Shown here in pieces: positions 1 to 8,086 of a stretch of DNA of 37,534 bases (position 1 is the stretch's first letter; each line of letters opens with the position of its first letter). A model generated the notes under the pieces. The model was not told the DNA's origin. It did no database searches and saw only the letters and a list, made by a program, of their open reading frames with translations. A program made the translations under genes and the position numbers. The stretch is from Bacteroidales bacterium (lineage in GTDB: Bacteria > Bacteroidota > Bacteroidia > Bacteroidales > UBA932). The DNA lies in NCBI GenBank assembly GCA_017476575.1, contig JAFUZO010000026.1:1-37534 (forward strand), written 5' to 3'.

Positions 1-38
1 CAAAGGCCCCCGCCCGCAGGCGACACTCGGCTTATATA

Positions 39-145
39 CTACAAACTCAGAAAAAACACTAAGGCCACAAATCGCTCCTACAGCGGTCTGTGGCCTTGGA
101 TCATCCACGGCTCGACAAAATCAAAGTGTCAAACACGGGAAGATA
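39..145 (-). repeat. Copy A of a 107-bp inverted dispersed repeat with two hairpins
   Basis: Read on the minus strand this stretch matches 37417-37523 (plus strand) without gaps at 98 of 107 positions. It starts with TATCTTCCCG and ends with a T-run followed by CTGAG and TGTAG. Hairpin 1 (positions 133 to 111) pairs UUUGACA with UGUCGAG around a 9-base loop. Hairpin 2 (97 to 61) pairs AAGGCCACA with TGTGGCCTT and continues inward through CGCT/AGCG to a GTAGG loop. Similarity stops at both ends, so the unit has defined borders. It lies 75 bases downstream of the phosphoesterase stop codon. It contains no credible protein gene. A structured small RNA, a mobile terminator-like element or a REP-like repeat all fit; I do not recognise it as a named family. 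Confidence 0.85.
51..97 (-). terminator. Hairpin plus T-run inside repeat copy A
   Basis: On the minus strand a perfect 9-bp outer stem (AAGGCCACA/TGTGGCCTT) with an inner CGCT/AGCG stem is followed after four bases by six T residues. It is placed to end transcription of the upstream phosphoesterase gene or of a short RNA made from the repeat. The four-base gap before the T-run is larger than in a textbook terminator. Confidence 0.55.
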
Positions 146-157
146 CATTCAACTGTA

Positions 158-187
158 CAAATTTACTCAAAAAATGTCAATCCCCAA
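158..187 (-). promoter_or_regulatory. Candidate promoter reading into repeat copy A
   Basis: On the minus strand TTG (187-185) and an exact TAnnTTTG match, TAAATTTG (165-158), are separated by 19 bases. The predicted transcript would start near 152 and run through the repeat to its T-run, giving an RNA of roughly 100 nt. Copy B has no matching upstream box, so the promoter may be fortuitous. Confidence 0.35.
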
Positions 188-220
188 CAGCCGGGTCCGC
201 GATGAGCGGGATGGCCCCGT

Positions 221-1549
221 TCACCTCCGCTTCTTGAAGGTGAAAGTGTCCTGGACGGTGCCGGTCAGGATGTTGTGGACACGGATGCGGAGCAGGCCCG
301 CCTCGATGTCCCCTTCGATGACGGTCGGGAAACCCCGCTCTTCCATCTTGGGGCCGCCCCCGACGATCTGGGCCCAGCTGCGGCCCGGCTCCGAGGCGTC
401 GTAGCGGTAGCGGTGCTGGTGCCCGGTGATGACGACCTGGCAGCCGGCCTTCTCCAGGAGCGGTCCCCAGAGACGGGCGCAGGTGCGCTGCCAGGCGGCA
501 TAGTCGGTCCGGTAGCGGGGGTCCTTGTCGTCGGGGACGATGTCCCCGGGATTGCTGTCGGGACGGGAGTCGAACAGCGGGATATGGCAGAAGACCACCA
601 GGAAGGGCGCCCGGGCGATGTCTTTCCGCCGGAGGACGTCCCGGAGCCACAGTGTCTGCGCCTCGCGGTAGGCGGCGTTGTTGAACAGGCCGGCGAAGAT
701 CGGGTTGGTGTCCTGCTTGTCCTCGCCGGTGTCCAGCCCGACGAGGGCGATGTCGCCGAGGCGGACGGCGAAGTTCCGCCCGAGGTCCCAGTCCCGCGGC
801 GCACGTTCTTCGTTCTGCCGGAACATCCAGACCTGTTCCAGGTGGCGGTTCGCCCAGCCCCGCTGGTCATGGTTGCCCGGACAGAGCAGGTAGGGGGTGC
901 TGGCGGCATAGTCCTTCCGGGGCGTCTTCGGGTCGAGGAAGATCCGGACCTGGTGCTCCACCGTTTCCTCCGTGTTGCTCGCATCGCCGTTCCAGATGAC
1001 GCAGGAGGGGGCGAGGGCATGGACCTTCTCGAAGACCGACGGGATGGAGGTCCCGTTGTTGTGCGTGTCGTTGATGACGCAGAACCGGGCGGCGGTCCCC
1101 TTTCCCGCCGTCATGAAATGGTAGATTTCCGGCTGCTCCTCCGTCCCGAGGACCTTCATGTCGTACCCGCCGCCGTAATGGATCCGGTCGGCGCCGATCC
1201 GGTAATAATACGTCGTGGACGGTTTCAGCCCGGTCAGCCGGACCTGGACGACCCGGTCCCGGGGCTCCGTCAGGCGGTAGCCGCCGCACAGGACCTTCCG
1301 GGCGTCGGACAGGTCAGGCCTTTCGCCATAAAGTACATATCCGTTGGCCAGTGCACTGACGGCGAAGGCGACGCCGACGGAGGTCTCGGCAAAATTCTGC
1401 AACATCGGTGCGGAGACAATCAGGGGGCCGCCCTCCTCCCCGGCCTCTTCCATCCCGTCGGGGAGGATGTCCATCGCCTTCAGCAGGTTGCCGGTCGAGG
1501 CCGCCACGACGGCCGCCGCCGACCCCTTGATGAAATTTCTTCGCTTCAT
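221..1549 (-). CDS. Tat-exported calcineurin-like metallophosphoesterase with N-terminal FN3-like domain
   Basis: This 442-residue protein hydrolyses phosphate esters, substrate unknown. The N-terminus carries a twin-arginine-type signal (RRNFIKG at residues 3-9, then an Ala-rich stretch), so it should be exported folded. Residues about 43-145 resemble the fibronectin-like N-domain of purple acid phosphatases. The metal-binding motifs follow in order: D161-x-H163, GD at 188-189, GNHD at 225-228, H322 in CHIP, and GHQH at 376-379. All expected dinuclear-centre ligands are present. It sits after the SusCD locus but has its own promoter overlapping the terminator that separates it from the beta-helix gene, so it may be expressed independently. 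Purple acid phosphatase-like, phosphodiesterase and nucleotidase activities cannot be told apart from the sequence. Confidence 0.88.
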   Translation of the reverse strand: MKRRNFIKGSAAAVVAASTGNLLKAMDILPDGMEEAGEEGGPLIVSAPMLQNFAETSVGVAFAVSALANGYVLYGERPDLSDARKVLCGGYRLTEPRDRVVQVRLTGLKPSTTYYYRIGADRIHYGGGYDMKVLGTEEQPEIYHFMTAGKGTAARFCVINDTHNNGTSIPSVFEKVHALAPSCVIWNGDASNTEETVEHQVRIFLDPKTPRKDYAASTPYLLCPGNHDQRGWANRHLEQVWMFRQNEERAPRDWDLGRNFAVRLGDIALVGLDTGEDKQDTNPIFAGLFNNAAYREAQTLWLRDVLRRKDIARAPFLVVFCHIPLFDSRPDSNPGDIVPDDKDPRYRTDYAAWQRTCARLWGPLLEKAGCQVVITGHQHRYRYDASEPGRSWAQIVGGGPKMEERGFPTVIEGDIEAGLLRIRVHNILTGTVQDTFTFKKRR

Positions 1550-1558
1550 AACAATCTA

Positions 1559-1589
1559 CAAAGATAAAGAATCCGGCCCTGACTTCAAA
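1559..1589 (-). promoter_or_regulatory. Bacteroidota-type promoter of the metallophosphoesterase gene
   Basis: On the minus strand TTTG (1589-1586), 19 bases, then TATCTTTG (1566-1559), an exact TAnnTTTG match. The ATG at 1549 begins nine bases after the -7 box, so the mRNA would have almost no leader. The -33 box lies in the loop of the terminator hairpin of the upstream gene. Confidence 0.7.
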
Positions 1590-1601
1590 GCCGGGCCGGA
1601 T
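1571..1601 (-). terminator. Terminator hairpin after the beta-helix lipoprotein gene
   Basis: ATCCGGCCC (1571-1579) and GGGCCGGAT (1593-1601) form a 9-bp GC-rich stem with a 13-base loop. On the minus strand it is followed by a T-rich tract (TTCTTTATCTTTG). It lies just after the stop codon at 1608 and marks the likely end of the SusCD operon. Confidence 0.65.
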
Positions 1602-1607
1602 ATCTTC

Positions 1608-4238
1608 TTATCGCACCAAGGCGCCCTGGCGATTGCCACCCGCTCGGGAATGGCCGGCGGCATCCTTGGAAAGGCCGTCCACCGAAACCAGCCAATCGTA
1701 GAACAGGGACCCGAAATCCGCCTGCCCCTTGATGGCCGTGCCCACCTCGTCCTGATCCAGAATCCGGGTCACGGCATATCCCGTGGGGATGGAATAATCC
1801 AACAGGCCGTCTGTATTCTCCGAGAAGCCGTAATCCGACCAGGCAGCATTGATGATGCTGTCATCGCTTCCCGCATAGTTGCTATAGTTGCTTCCGCCGA
1901 TGCCCTGATACAGGTTGCAGGAACCGGAAACGGAAGACGCGGGAATGCCCACAAACCGCAACGGGTTGTACGCGCCGCCATACGTATAAGTCTGTTCCCC
2001 GCAAACCAAGTTGTTCACCAGCATCGATCCGGTCACGCTGCCCCAGGCGTCACTATGGTTGAAGGTCAATGCCGCAGGGGTGCCGCCCCCCGTCACGGTG
2101 CTGTTGGAAACGATGGCCAGTCCCCTCAAATATACGAACCCGGCATTGCCGGCATTCCCGGTGGAGGAGAAGGCACACCCGGAGAACGTGCAATTGTTGA
2201 TGCCGATCTTGCCGCGCGTGTCGCGGGTCGCCGCCTCCATCGCGAGGCTCACGCCGGAGGACTGGGAACCGGTCAGCGTCTCCCCTTTGAACACACATGC
2301 GTTGAGGAATACGGGCATGGTGCCGGGGTACCAGAGGCCGGCGCCCCGGTAATCCGTCGTATTGCCCTGGAACAGGCATCCGTCGAAGGAGACATATTCC
2401 CCATCATAGGTGTCGGGAGCGCTGGTCGGCCAGGCGCTGAGGACATCCACGGCCCCGCCGGTCGAAGACAGGAACTTGCAGTTTTTGAACGAGGTCGGCA
2501 TCTTGTCGGAGATTCCTACACATCCGTAGTTCGCACCACTCTTGGCTCCGGCCCGGTTGTTCTGGAACGTGCAGTCCGACAAGGTGGCAGACAGGCCGTT
2601 GGACAGCCAGAGGGCGGCGCCTCCCACCGGGGCCGTATTGCCCTCGGCCGCCGTCTCTCCGCCGAAGGTGGAACGGGTGATAGTCAAGGTATTCTTCCTG
2701 TTGGGCGCATTGAAGTACAAGGCGCCGCCGAAGCCGGACGTGACCGTCTTGTTCCCGGTAAAGGTGCATTGGTCCATCGACACATCGGAATTGCCGACGA
2801 AGATGGCACCTCCGTTCTTCCCGGTCGTGCTGTTCCCGGAAAAGAGGCAGTCAAAGAATGAGACGCTGGTGCTTCCCGCCGTGACAGCGACGGCTCCGCC
2901 GACATCAGCCGTATTGGAGTTATCAAGGAACGCGCAATGATTCAGGGTGAACTGCCCGCCATTGTCCAGGTCCAGTGCACCGCCGATTCCGGCATAGGCC
3001 GTATTGTTTCCGTCTTTGAAGATGATGTTTTCCAAGGTCGCCGTCACGTTCTCCCACAACGCCAGGATCGGATGGGAAGACTCGCCGGAGAAAGTGGCCT
3101 TTGCCGCGGGGTCGGCCGCTCCGTCGGTCCCGTATCCGCCCTTGATAGCAAAGGAGGCCTCGTTGACGAAGTCGTTGATGGCCAGGTCGCACAGCAGGTA
3201 ATCGTAGCCGTCCGTTGCCGGCAGCACATAGGTTCCTTCGGCGACACGGATTTCGTATCCATCCAGTTTCCAGGCATTCCGGCGACGCTCCCAGGTATCG
3301 GCCGACCGCTCCCCGGCCGTGGACATCAGTTTACCGAAGAGGGATACATCGGCCGCATCCTCCCACGAGGTTCCCGTGCCCGCAGCTCCGGCCTTGACGT
3401 AGTAGGCGTCACCGGAGCGGGTGTCCACCGTGCCCAGCGGCTTGACCGTCGCCCGGGCAGCCGTCAGGTCGGCATCGGACGCGAGCGGGGTCAGCCAGGC
3501 ATCGGCCGTCCCGAGTTTCAAGCCGACACTCTGCAGCGCCGCACCGGGCAGGACGGCCAGGTAGTTTTCGCCCGCCTCCACGCTTTCAAGGACAATCTCC
3601 GTCCGGACATCCGTCGGTTCACCCGGCGTCACGGAACCATCCGCGCTGAAGGCCAGCGGCAGCGTACCGGCGACGGCCGTTCCGTACAGGTCCTTGAATA
3701 GGGCGCGGGTGACCGCCTTCGGATTGCCTTCCGAGATGGTGAAGGAAACCAGTCCGCAGACCTGTTGGAAACGGAAGTTGAGCGCGGAAAGCGTCGTGGC
3801 GGCCGCAATGATGTCCGCCTGGGCAAAATCAGCATCCTGCGTGTCGGGGATGGTCACCTGAAGGACACCGTCCGAGACCGCCGCCGTCGTTCCGGCCGGA
3901 TAGACCCCGTACAGGGCGGCGTCCGGAGCCAGCGTCTGGGGCAGCAGCACCGTGAACTTCGCCACGGAGCCGTCCCCGTCGATGACCGCCTGTTCCGAGA
4001 CGGCGCGCCCGCCGTCATAGACGACGGCGATCCGGTCGCCTGCGTTCCAACGGACCGATCCGTCCGCGCCGACCGCTGTGCGGGTCCGGTCGGCGGAGGC
4101 CGTGATTTCATAGCGTACATACCCCTCCGGAGCCGGGGTCACCGTCTCTTCCGAAGGCAGGATGGTTTCTGCTGCTTCCTTGGCACAGGAAAGCAGGGCA
4201 AGGGCCGCGAAGGCCGTCAGCATCCAACTCTTTTTCAT
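1608..4238 (-). CDS. Surface lipoprotein: fimbrillin-like domain plus right-handed beta-helix with GGAx/FxxN repeats
   Basis: This 876-residue protein starts MKKSW with a lipoprotein signal (ALLSC, Cys18). I chose the ATG at 4238 because AAAGGAG lies just upstream and the signal peptide begins there; the frame is open further upstream. Residues about 40-270 look like a fimbrillin-type domain (WNAGDRIAV near 64-72). From about 275 the chain turns into a beta-helix: GGAL 419, GGAV 447, GGAI 476, GGAL 504 and GGAA 539 recur about every 29 residues, each followed by FxxN-type turns (FLDN, FSGN, FTGN, FQNN). This pattern is known from chlamydial polymorphic outer-membrane proteins and related adhesins and lyases. 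The family suggests an extracellular binding role or a polysaccharide lyase-like fold; no catalytic site is recognisable. It is the last gene of the SusCD operon. Confidence 0.8.
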   Translation of the reverse strand: MKKSWMLTAFAALALLSCAKEAAETILPSEETVTPAPEGYVRYEITASADRTRTAVGADGSVRWNAGDRIAVVYDGGRAVSEQAVIDGDGSVAKFTVLLPQTLAPDAALYGVYPAGTTAAVSDGVLQVTIPDTQDADFAQADIIAAATTLSALNFRFQQVCGLVSFTISEGNPKAVTRALFKDLYGTAVAGTLPLAFSADGSVTPGEPTDVRTEIVLESVEAGENYLAVLPGAALQSVGLKLGTADAWLTPLASDADLTAARATVKPLGTVDTRSGDAYYVKAGAAGTGTSWEDAADVSLFGKLMSTAGERSADTWERRRNAWKLDGYEIRVAEGTYVLPATDGYDYLLCDLAINDFVNEASFAIKGGYGTDGAADPAAKATFSGESSHPILALWENVTATLENIIFKDGNNTAYAGIGGALDLDNGGQFTLNHCAFLDNSNTADVGGAVAVTAGSTSVSFFDCLFSGNSTTGKNGGAIFVGNSDVSMDQCTFTGNKTVTSGFGGALYFNAPNRKNTLTITRSTFGGETAAEGNTAPVGGAALWLSNGLSATLSDCTFQNNRAGAKSGANYGCVGISDKMPTSFKNCKFLSSTGGAVDVLSAWPTSAPDTYDGEYVSFDGCLFQGNTTDYRGAGLWYPGTMPVFLNACVFKGETLTGSQSSGVSLAMEAATRDTRGKIGINNCTFSGCAFSSTGNAGNAGFVYLRGLAIVSNSTVTGGGTPAALTFNHSDAWGSVTGSMLVNNLVCGEQTYTYGGAYNPLRFVGIPASSVSGSCNLYQGIGGSNYSNYAGSDDSIINAAWSDYGFSENTDGLLDYSIPTGYAVTRILDQDEVGTAIKGQADFGSLFYDWLVSVDGLSKDAAGHSRAGGNRQGALVR

Positions 4239-4251
4239 GTCTGTTTCTCCT

Positions 4252-4407
4252 TTATTCCCATTCATATTCACTGCCGTCCGTTTCCAGGCCTTCGATCGTA
4301 GCCTCACCGGAGGCCATCCAGTTCGATTCTGCCAGGATAGCCGACACCTGGCACTGTGCCGCCCGATAAGGCTTCCGCACAAGGTTCAAAGATGTGTTGT
4401 TCTCCAT
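4252..4407 (-). CDS. Small acidic 51-residue protein between two surface lipoproteins
   Basis: An intact ATG-to-TAA frame of 51 codons fills the gap between the propeller and beta-helix lipoprotein genes. It begins MENNTSLNLVRKPY and ends in an acidic tail, SEYEWE; the middle holds a SGEATIEGLE segment. There is no signal peptide or membrane segment. Its stop codon overlaps the ribosome binding site (AAAGGAG) of the next gene, with 13 bases from stop to start, as expected for a translated, cotranscribed gene. From memory, short proteins with a P-Y or Y-x-x-P start and an S-G-E...acidic end are common beside fimbrillin and SusCD loci in Bacteroidota, but I cannot name a family. Function unknown. 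Confidence 0.6.
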   Translation of the reverse strand: MENNTSLNLVRKPYRAAQCQVSAILAESNWMASGEATIEGLETDGSEYEWE

Positions 4408-4438
4408 ATGGTTATTGGTAAAAGTTGCTGTAAAAGGA

Positions 4439-6625
4439 TCATAACTGCTGGCGGCAGGAATTGTACTGGTCCGCGCCCTTCTGCGGCCAGGAGGACGTCT
4501 TGTCCGGGCCGGTCACACCGGGATAGGTGAAGCAGCAGGTGACGCCCCGCATGCTGGAGCAGTTGACATTGAGATAGATCCGTCCGCCCTCGGCGATCTT
4601 GACGGAAGACCAGACCCCGGTGTAGGCGGTACCGGCCGCGCTGACCGGGAAATCCATATATCCGCTGGCCATCAGGAGGTTCCGCAGGTGGATCCGGGCA
4701 AGGATCTCATAACTGTCGCCGTCTGCAGCAGGATGTACGATATAATAGTATGTGTCATCGGCGAAATGCACATTCCCGTTGTTGTCCACGGCGGCGGCAC
4801 CGGAAAGGGACCGCGGGGTGGTCACCCGCCAAGCGGGCGTTCCTTCGTCGGCGCTGATCCGGATGGAGTACAGACCGCCGGAACCGATCTTCGGGTCGGA
4901 GGCGCCGGATCGGTATTTCATCGGCACGATGACGAACTGGTTCCCCGGTCCGATTACGATACCGCCCTGGTCCTGGAGGGCCGCAGAAGACGCGTTGTTG
5001 CTGTTCGTACCGATCTGATGGCGCCAATGGTATCGGGTCACCGCATTGTCGTGCTGCTTGAGACTGTAATCCAGGCCGAAGGAGGCCGGGTAGCAGCAGA
5101 CATCGAAACGCCCGCCGGACTCCTGGGCGCAGGAGATGAGGATGTTTTCGCCGGTCGAAGGCATCCGGGTCGCCACGACGCCGTTGTTGTCGTGCTTGAC
5201 ATTCCCCCAGCCCGGCCACATATCCCGGAATCCCCAGGGTACGAACATCCCGTAGGTGGAATGGCTGGCCGTCGGGGCGTCCAGCAGTGCCTTCTTCCAG
5301 GTGTAGGCACCGGCCTGCGACATGAAAGAAACCGTTCCGGACAAGCCGATGGCGCAGCCGGAACCTGGCGAGCCGACATTGGAACGGGACCCGTCGGTCG
5401 TCCCGCTGCCGTAGGAAACCCGCTCTCCGGTCTCTTTGTCAAGGGTCAAGAGGGTGCACAATGTGCCGACCGGCACGTAAAGGTTCCGGTCCCCGATTCC
5501 GATGATGGACTGCCAGAACTTCCGGGTCGTGTAGGTGTCGGCCCAAGGAAAGTCTTCCACCTTCCACTTGACAGAGCCGTCGGCGGCAATCGCATAGATG
5601 ACTCCGCTGCCGTCCTGCCCGCCTGCGAAATAGACTGCAGAACCGTCCTTCTCCACCGAAGGGCTGGTCTGGACCCGGCCGCCCACACCGGGCAGCGCGG
5701 TCCGCCAGACAAGTTCTCCGTTGCGGTCAAGTTTATACAGCGCCCCTTCGTTGGTGGCGACATAGACGTTCCCGTTGTCGTCGACGGCCGGGAAACTGCC
5801 CGAAAAAGTCGGCAGGCTTCCTTTATCCCAGATCCACTCCACCGTCATCCGTTCCCCGGGGATATGGATGGGTTCCATCGGCTTCACAGAGCCCACCGTG
5901 AACGTTTTCGGGGTCGTCGAAACATGTGTGTCAAGGACTTTTCCTTCGACATCGAGCAGTTCCGCACGGATAGAAGGAAGGGTCCCCTGCGGAAGCGGGA
6001 TGTCCACCCACGCCGTCCCGGAAGGACGGGGCTGGGACAGGTCGACGGTAAGGGTGCTTTCTTCACCGCTCGCCTCGAACTCCAGGACGGAAGTCCTGTA
6101 ATCTTCCAGCGTGAAGGTACCGGAAACGATGGCCGGGACGGTCAGCCGGACCGACTGGGCCACGGACGGGAGGTTGGTGTAACGGATCCGCAGCAAGGCC
6201 GCCACGTTGCGGAATACATAGGTCCCGTCGGCGGAAACGGCTCCCACCATGGGAGGCTCGGCGTCCAGGACGACCGAGACCTGGCTTCCGTCCAGGGTGG
6301 CGGAAGCTTCATACGGATAGACGGCCACTCCGTCGAACGTCTTCCCGCGCAGTTCCCCCTCCGAGACGAAAACGCCGTCGGCCGTGCCCTCTCCCTCGAT
6401 GAGGCTGAACTGGACAACCTCGCCGTTGAGGAAGATGCCGATCTGGTCACCGCGGACCCAGGTGGTCTTGCCGGCCGCATCGACGGAAACCTTGGACACC
6501 GGGATGGAGGCCCGCACCGTAATCGTTTCCCCGGCCGGGGACGGTTCTACGACCTGCTTGACACAGGACAGGCTGAGGAAGGAAAGCGCCGCGACCACGA
6601 CGGCCTGCTTGCTTATCTTGTTCAT
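4439..6625 (-). CDS. Surface lipoprotein: fimbrillin-like domain plus PQQ-type beta-propeller
   Basis: This 728-residue protein has a lipoprotein signal (LSLSC, Cys21). Residues about 30-255 form a fimbrillin-like module (TTWVRGDQIGIF) like the one in the beta-helix protein downstream. From about 265 onward there are propeller blades of the PQQ/BamB type: repeated DDNGNVYVAT, GALYKLDRNGELVW, GVIYAIAADGSVKW and DNNGNVHFAD strands. No enzymatic site is visible; propellers of this kind usually bind ligands or proteins. Its ATG overlaps the stop codon of the upstream nuclease-like gene (ATGA at 6622-6625), implying translational coupling. The two likely act on the same substrate at the cell surface. 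Confidence 0.82.
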   Translation of the reverse strand: MNKISKQAVVVAALSFLSLSCVKQVVEPSPAGETITVRASIPVSKVSVDAAGKTTWVRGDQIGIFLNGEVVQFSLIEGEGTADGVFVSEGELRGKTFDGVAVYPYEASATLDGSQVSVVLDAEPPMVGAVSADGTYVFRNVAALLRIRYTNLPSVAQSVRLTVPAIVSGTFTLEDYRTSVLEFEASGEESTLTVDLSQPRPSGTAWVDIPLPQGTLPSIRAELLDVEGKVLDTHVSTTPKTFTVGSVKPMEPIHIPGERMTVEWIWDKGSLPTFSGSFPAVDDNGNVYVATNEGALYKLDRNGELVWRTALPGVGGRVQTSPSVEKDGSAVYFAGGQDGSGVIYAIAADGSVKWKVEDFPWADTYTTRKFWQSIIGIGDRNLYVPVGTLCTLLTLDKETGERVSYGSGTTDGSRSNVGSPGSGCAIGLSGTVSFMSQAGAYTWKKALLDAPTASHSTYGMFVPWGFRDMWPGWGNVKHDNNGVVATRMPSTGENILISCAQESGGRFDVCCYPASFGLDYSLKQHDNAVTRYHWRHQIGTNSNNASSAALQDQGGIVIGPGNQFVIVPMKYRSGASDPKIGSGGLYSIRISADEGTPAWRVTTPRSLSGAAAVDNNGNVHFADDTYYYIVHPAADGDSYEILARIHLRNLLMASGYMDFPVSAAGTAYTGVWSSVKIAEGGRIYLNVNCSSMRGVTCCFTYPGVTGPDKTSSWPQKGADQYNSCRQQL

Positions 6626-7509
6626 GGCTCGTTGATTTTAAAGGTGGCGACAACGGCGCAATGGTCCGAGGCTGTGGCATTTACGACACGGTAGGAAGCG
6701 CATCGCAAGGTCGGTTCCCCTTTCTTCAGCAGGATATAATCGATCATATAAGAGGGCTGGGCTTGTCCGTTGTATTTGGAAGGATAGGTATAGTATTCCG
6801 AAGTCGGGGACGGATACTGCGGCTCCATATAGTCGAAGATGATCGACATCGTCCTGCTTTCGGGCCGTGCGTTGAGGTCGCCGCACAGCACCAGGGATCC
6901 GTCGAGCGATTCGACCACGGTCCGCAACTGGCCCGCCTGGGAGATGCGGCTCAGTTCATTGCTCCTATGGTCCAGGTGGGTGGTCACAATCCAGACCTTC
7001 TTGCCGGACAAGTCGACCCGGATGGCGCAGACACTCCGGTTCTCCTTCTGGACGGTTCCCTGTGCCGGGTCCGGGTACAATTTGAAACGGCGTACCTCTT
7101 CGATGGGATAACGGGACAGGATGGCATCTCCGTAGGTTCCCTTCCGTGTCCACTCGTCGGACTCGATTGCAACGGCATAGGCATAGTACATCCCGGTCCG
7201 CTCGGCCAGTTCCCGGCACATGAACCAGGGATTGCGGGTGGTCAGGGAATCCACTTCGTTGAGGGATACGAAATCCGGATGCTGGCTGTTGATCACGCCG
7301 GCCACCGCATCGAAACGACCGGAGTCCCAGGGCGAATCGGCACCCCAGATGTTGTATTGCATCACCGTGAAGGAACTGATTTCCGACTGGATGACATATT
7401 TCGAGGGATCGCGCCAGGTGGCGAACACGTCCTCCTGTTGGCATGCATACAGCAACGGGAACGCGGCCAGGGCCGTCAGTAGGGCCGCTTTCATCTTACC
7501 ATTTTTCAT
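6622..7509 (-). CDS. Endonuclease/exonuclease/phosphatase (EEP) family lipoprotein
   Basis: This 295-residue secreted lipoprotein (LLYAC, Cys23) belongs to the DNase I-like EEP superfamily, metal-dependent enzymes that cleave phosphodiester or phosphomonoester bonds. The active-site series is complete: N53 in QYNIWG, E85 in LNEVD, H178 in THLDH, D211 and N213 in GDLNARP, and D282-H283 in SDHCAV. Known members include DNases, sphingomyelinases and inositol phosphatases; the sequence does not decide between them. I chose the ATG at 7509; the frame can be extended to a TTG at 7518. The start overlaps the end of the DUF1735-type gene by 14 bases and the stop overlaps the next start by four, so it is embedded in the SusCD operon. 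Confidence 0.85.
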   Translation of the reverse strand: MKNGKMKAALLTALAAFPLLYACQQEDVFATWRDPSKYVIQSEISSFTVMQYNIWGADSPWDSGRFDAVAGVINSQHPDFVSLNEVDSLTTRNPWFMCRELAERTGMYYAYAVAIESDEWTRKGTYGDAILSRYPIEEVRRFKLYPDPAQGTVQKENRSVCAIRVDLSGKKVWIVTTHLDHRSNELSRISQAGQLRTVVESLDGSLVLCGDLNARPESRTMSIIFDYMEPQYPSPTSEYYTYPSKYNGQAQPSYMIDYILLKKGEPTLRCASYRVVNATASDHCAVVATFKINEP

Positions 7510-8077
7510 CGTCTTCAAGATTATAGTCGTCCAAGGGTTGGAAGGTGACGGACAGTTCTCCCGCCTTGCAGGAGACCGAAAGATACAGGATGGACAGGGC
7601 AGGTGTCAGGGCGATGGAAGGGTCGCTCACCTCCGTGATCTTCACCGGAAGGAGATAGGTCCCGTCATCCAGGAAACCGGCTGACAGGAAGGTCACTACG
7701 GCCGGTTCCGCCGAGATGGTGCTCCCGGACGGAATCGTGGTCGTACTACGATTCAAGGCATAACAGGCCGCGGGGACGGGCGGATAGGAGGTCCCGGCCG
7801 CAGCGTTATACGCCTCCGTCAGGGACAGGTCATCGGCGACGGACACGTTCACGTCTGCATGCAGGGGGACGACGCCGGAATAATTGGCGTAGATATTGAC
7901 GGAGACATTCTCCGGAAAGGTGAATTCGCTGTGCTGGACGCCGTTGTAAGACGCCGCGATGTAGATGCGGGAGTATTGCCCGGGATCTTCGATCCCGAAG
8001 CCCTCCGGAAGCGCCTGGCAGGACAGGAGGCCCAGCCCGGAGAGGAGCGCAAGCAGGTTGAGAATCTTTTTCATCAT
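7496..8077 (-). CDS. DUF1735 (BT_3987-type) surface lipoprotein
   Basis: This 193-residue protein has a lipoprotein signal (GLLSC). The body matches the DUF1735 N-terminal domain: an early IYIAASYNG strand, a V.IYANYSG strand, ALNRSTTTIPSGS, and FLDDGTYLLPVKITEVS near the end. Such proteins are typically encoded after SusD and are thought to be surface-exposed substrate-binding partners. It lies nine bases after the SusD stop. It is shorter than many DUF1735 proteins, which often carry a second C-terminal domain. Here that second function may be supplied by the separate EEP and propeller lipoproteins that follow. Confidence 0.8.
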   Translation of the reverse strand: MMKKILNLLALLSGLGLLSCQALPEGFGIEDPGQYSRIYIAASYNGVQHSEFTFPENVSVNIYANYSGVVPLHADVNVSVADDLSLTEAYNAAAGTSYPPVPAACYALNRSTTTIPSGSTISAEPAVVTFLSAGFLDDGTYLLPVKITEVSDPSIALTPALSILYLSVSCKAGELSVTFQPLDDYNLEDDEKW

Positions 8078-8086
8078 AGTCTGTTT

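Noticed and set aside
2660..3060. Repeat-like periodicity resembling a CRISPR array or tandem DNA repeat.
   Set aside because: The periodicity is at the protein level (GGAx/FxxN beta-helix coils about 29 residues long); the DNA units are not identical and have no spacers.
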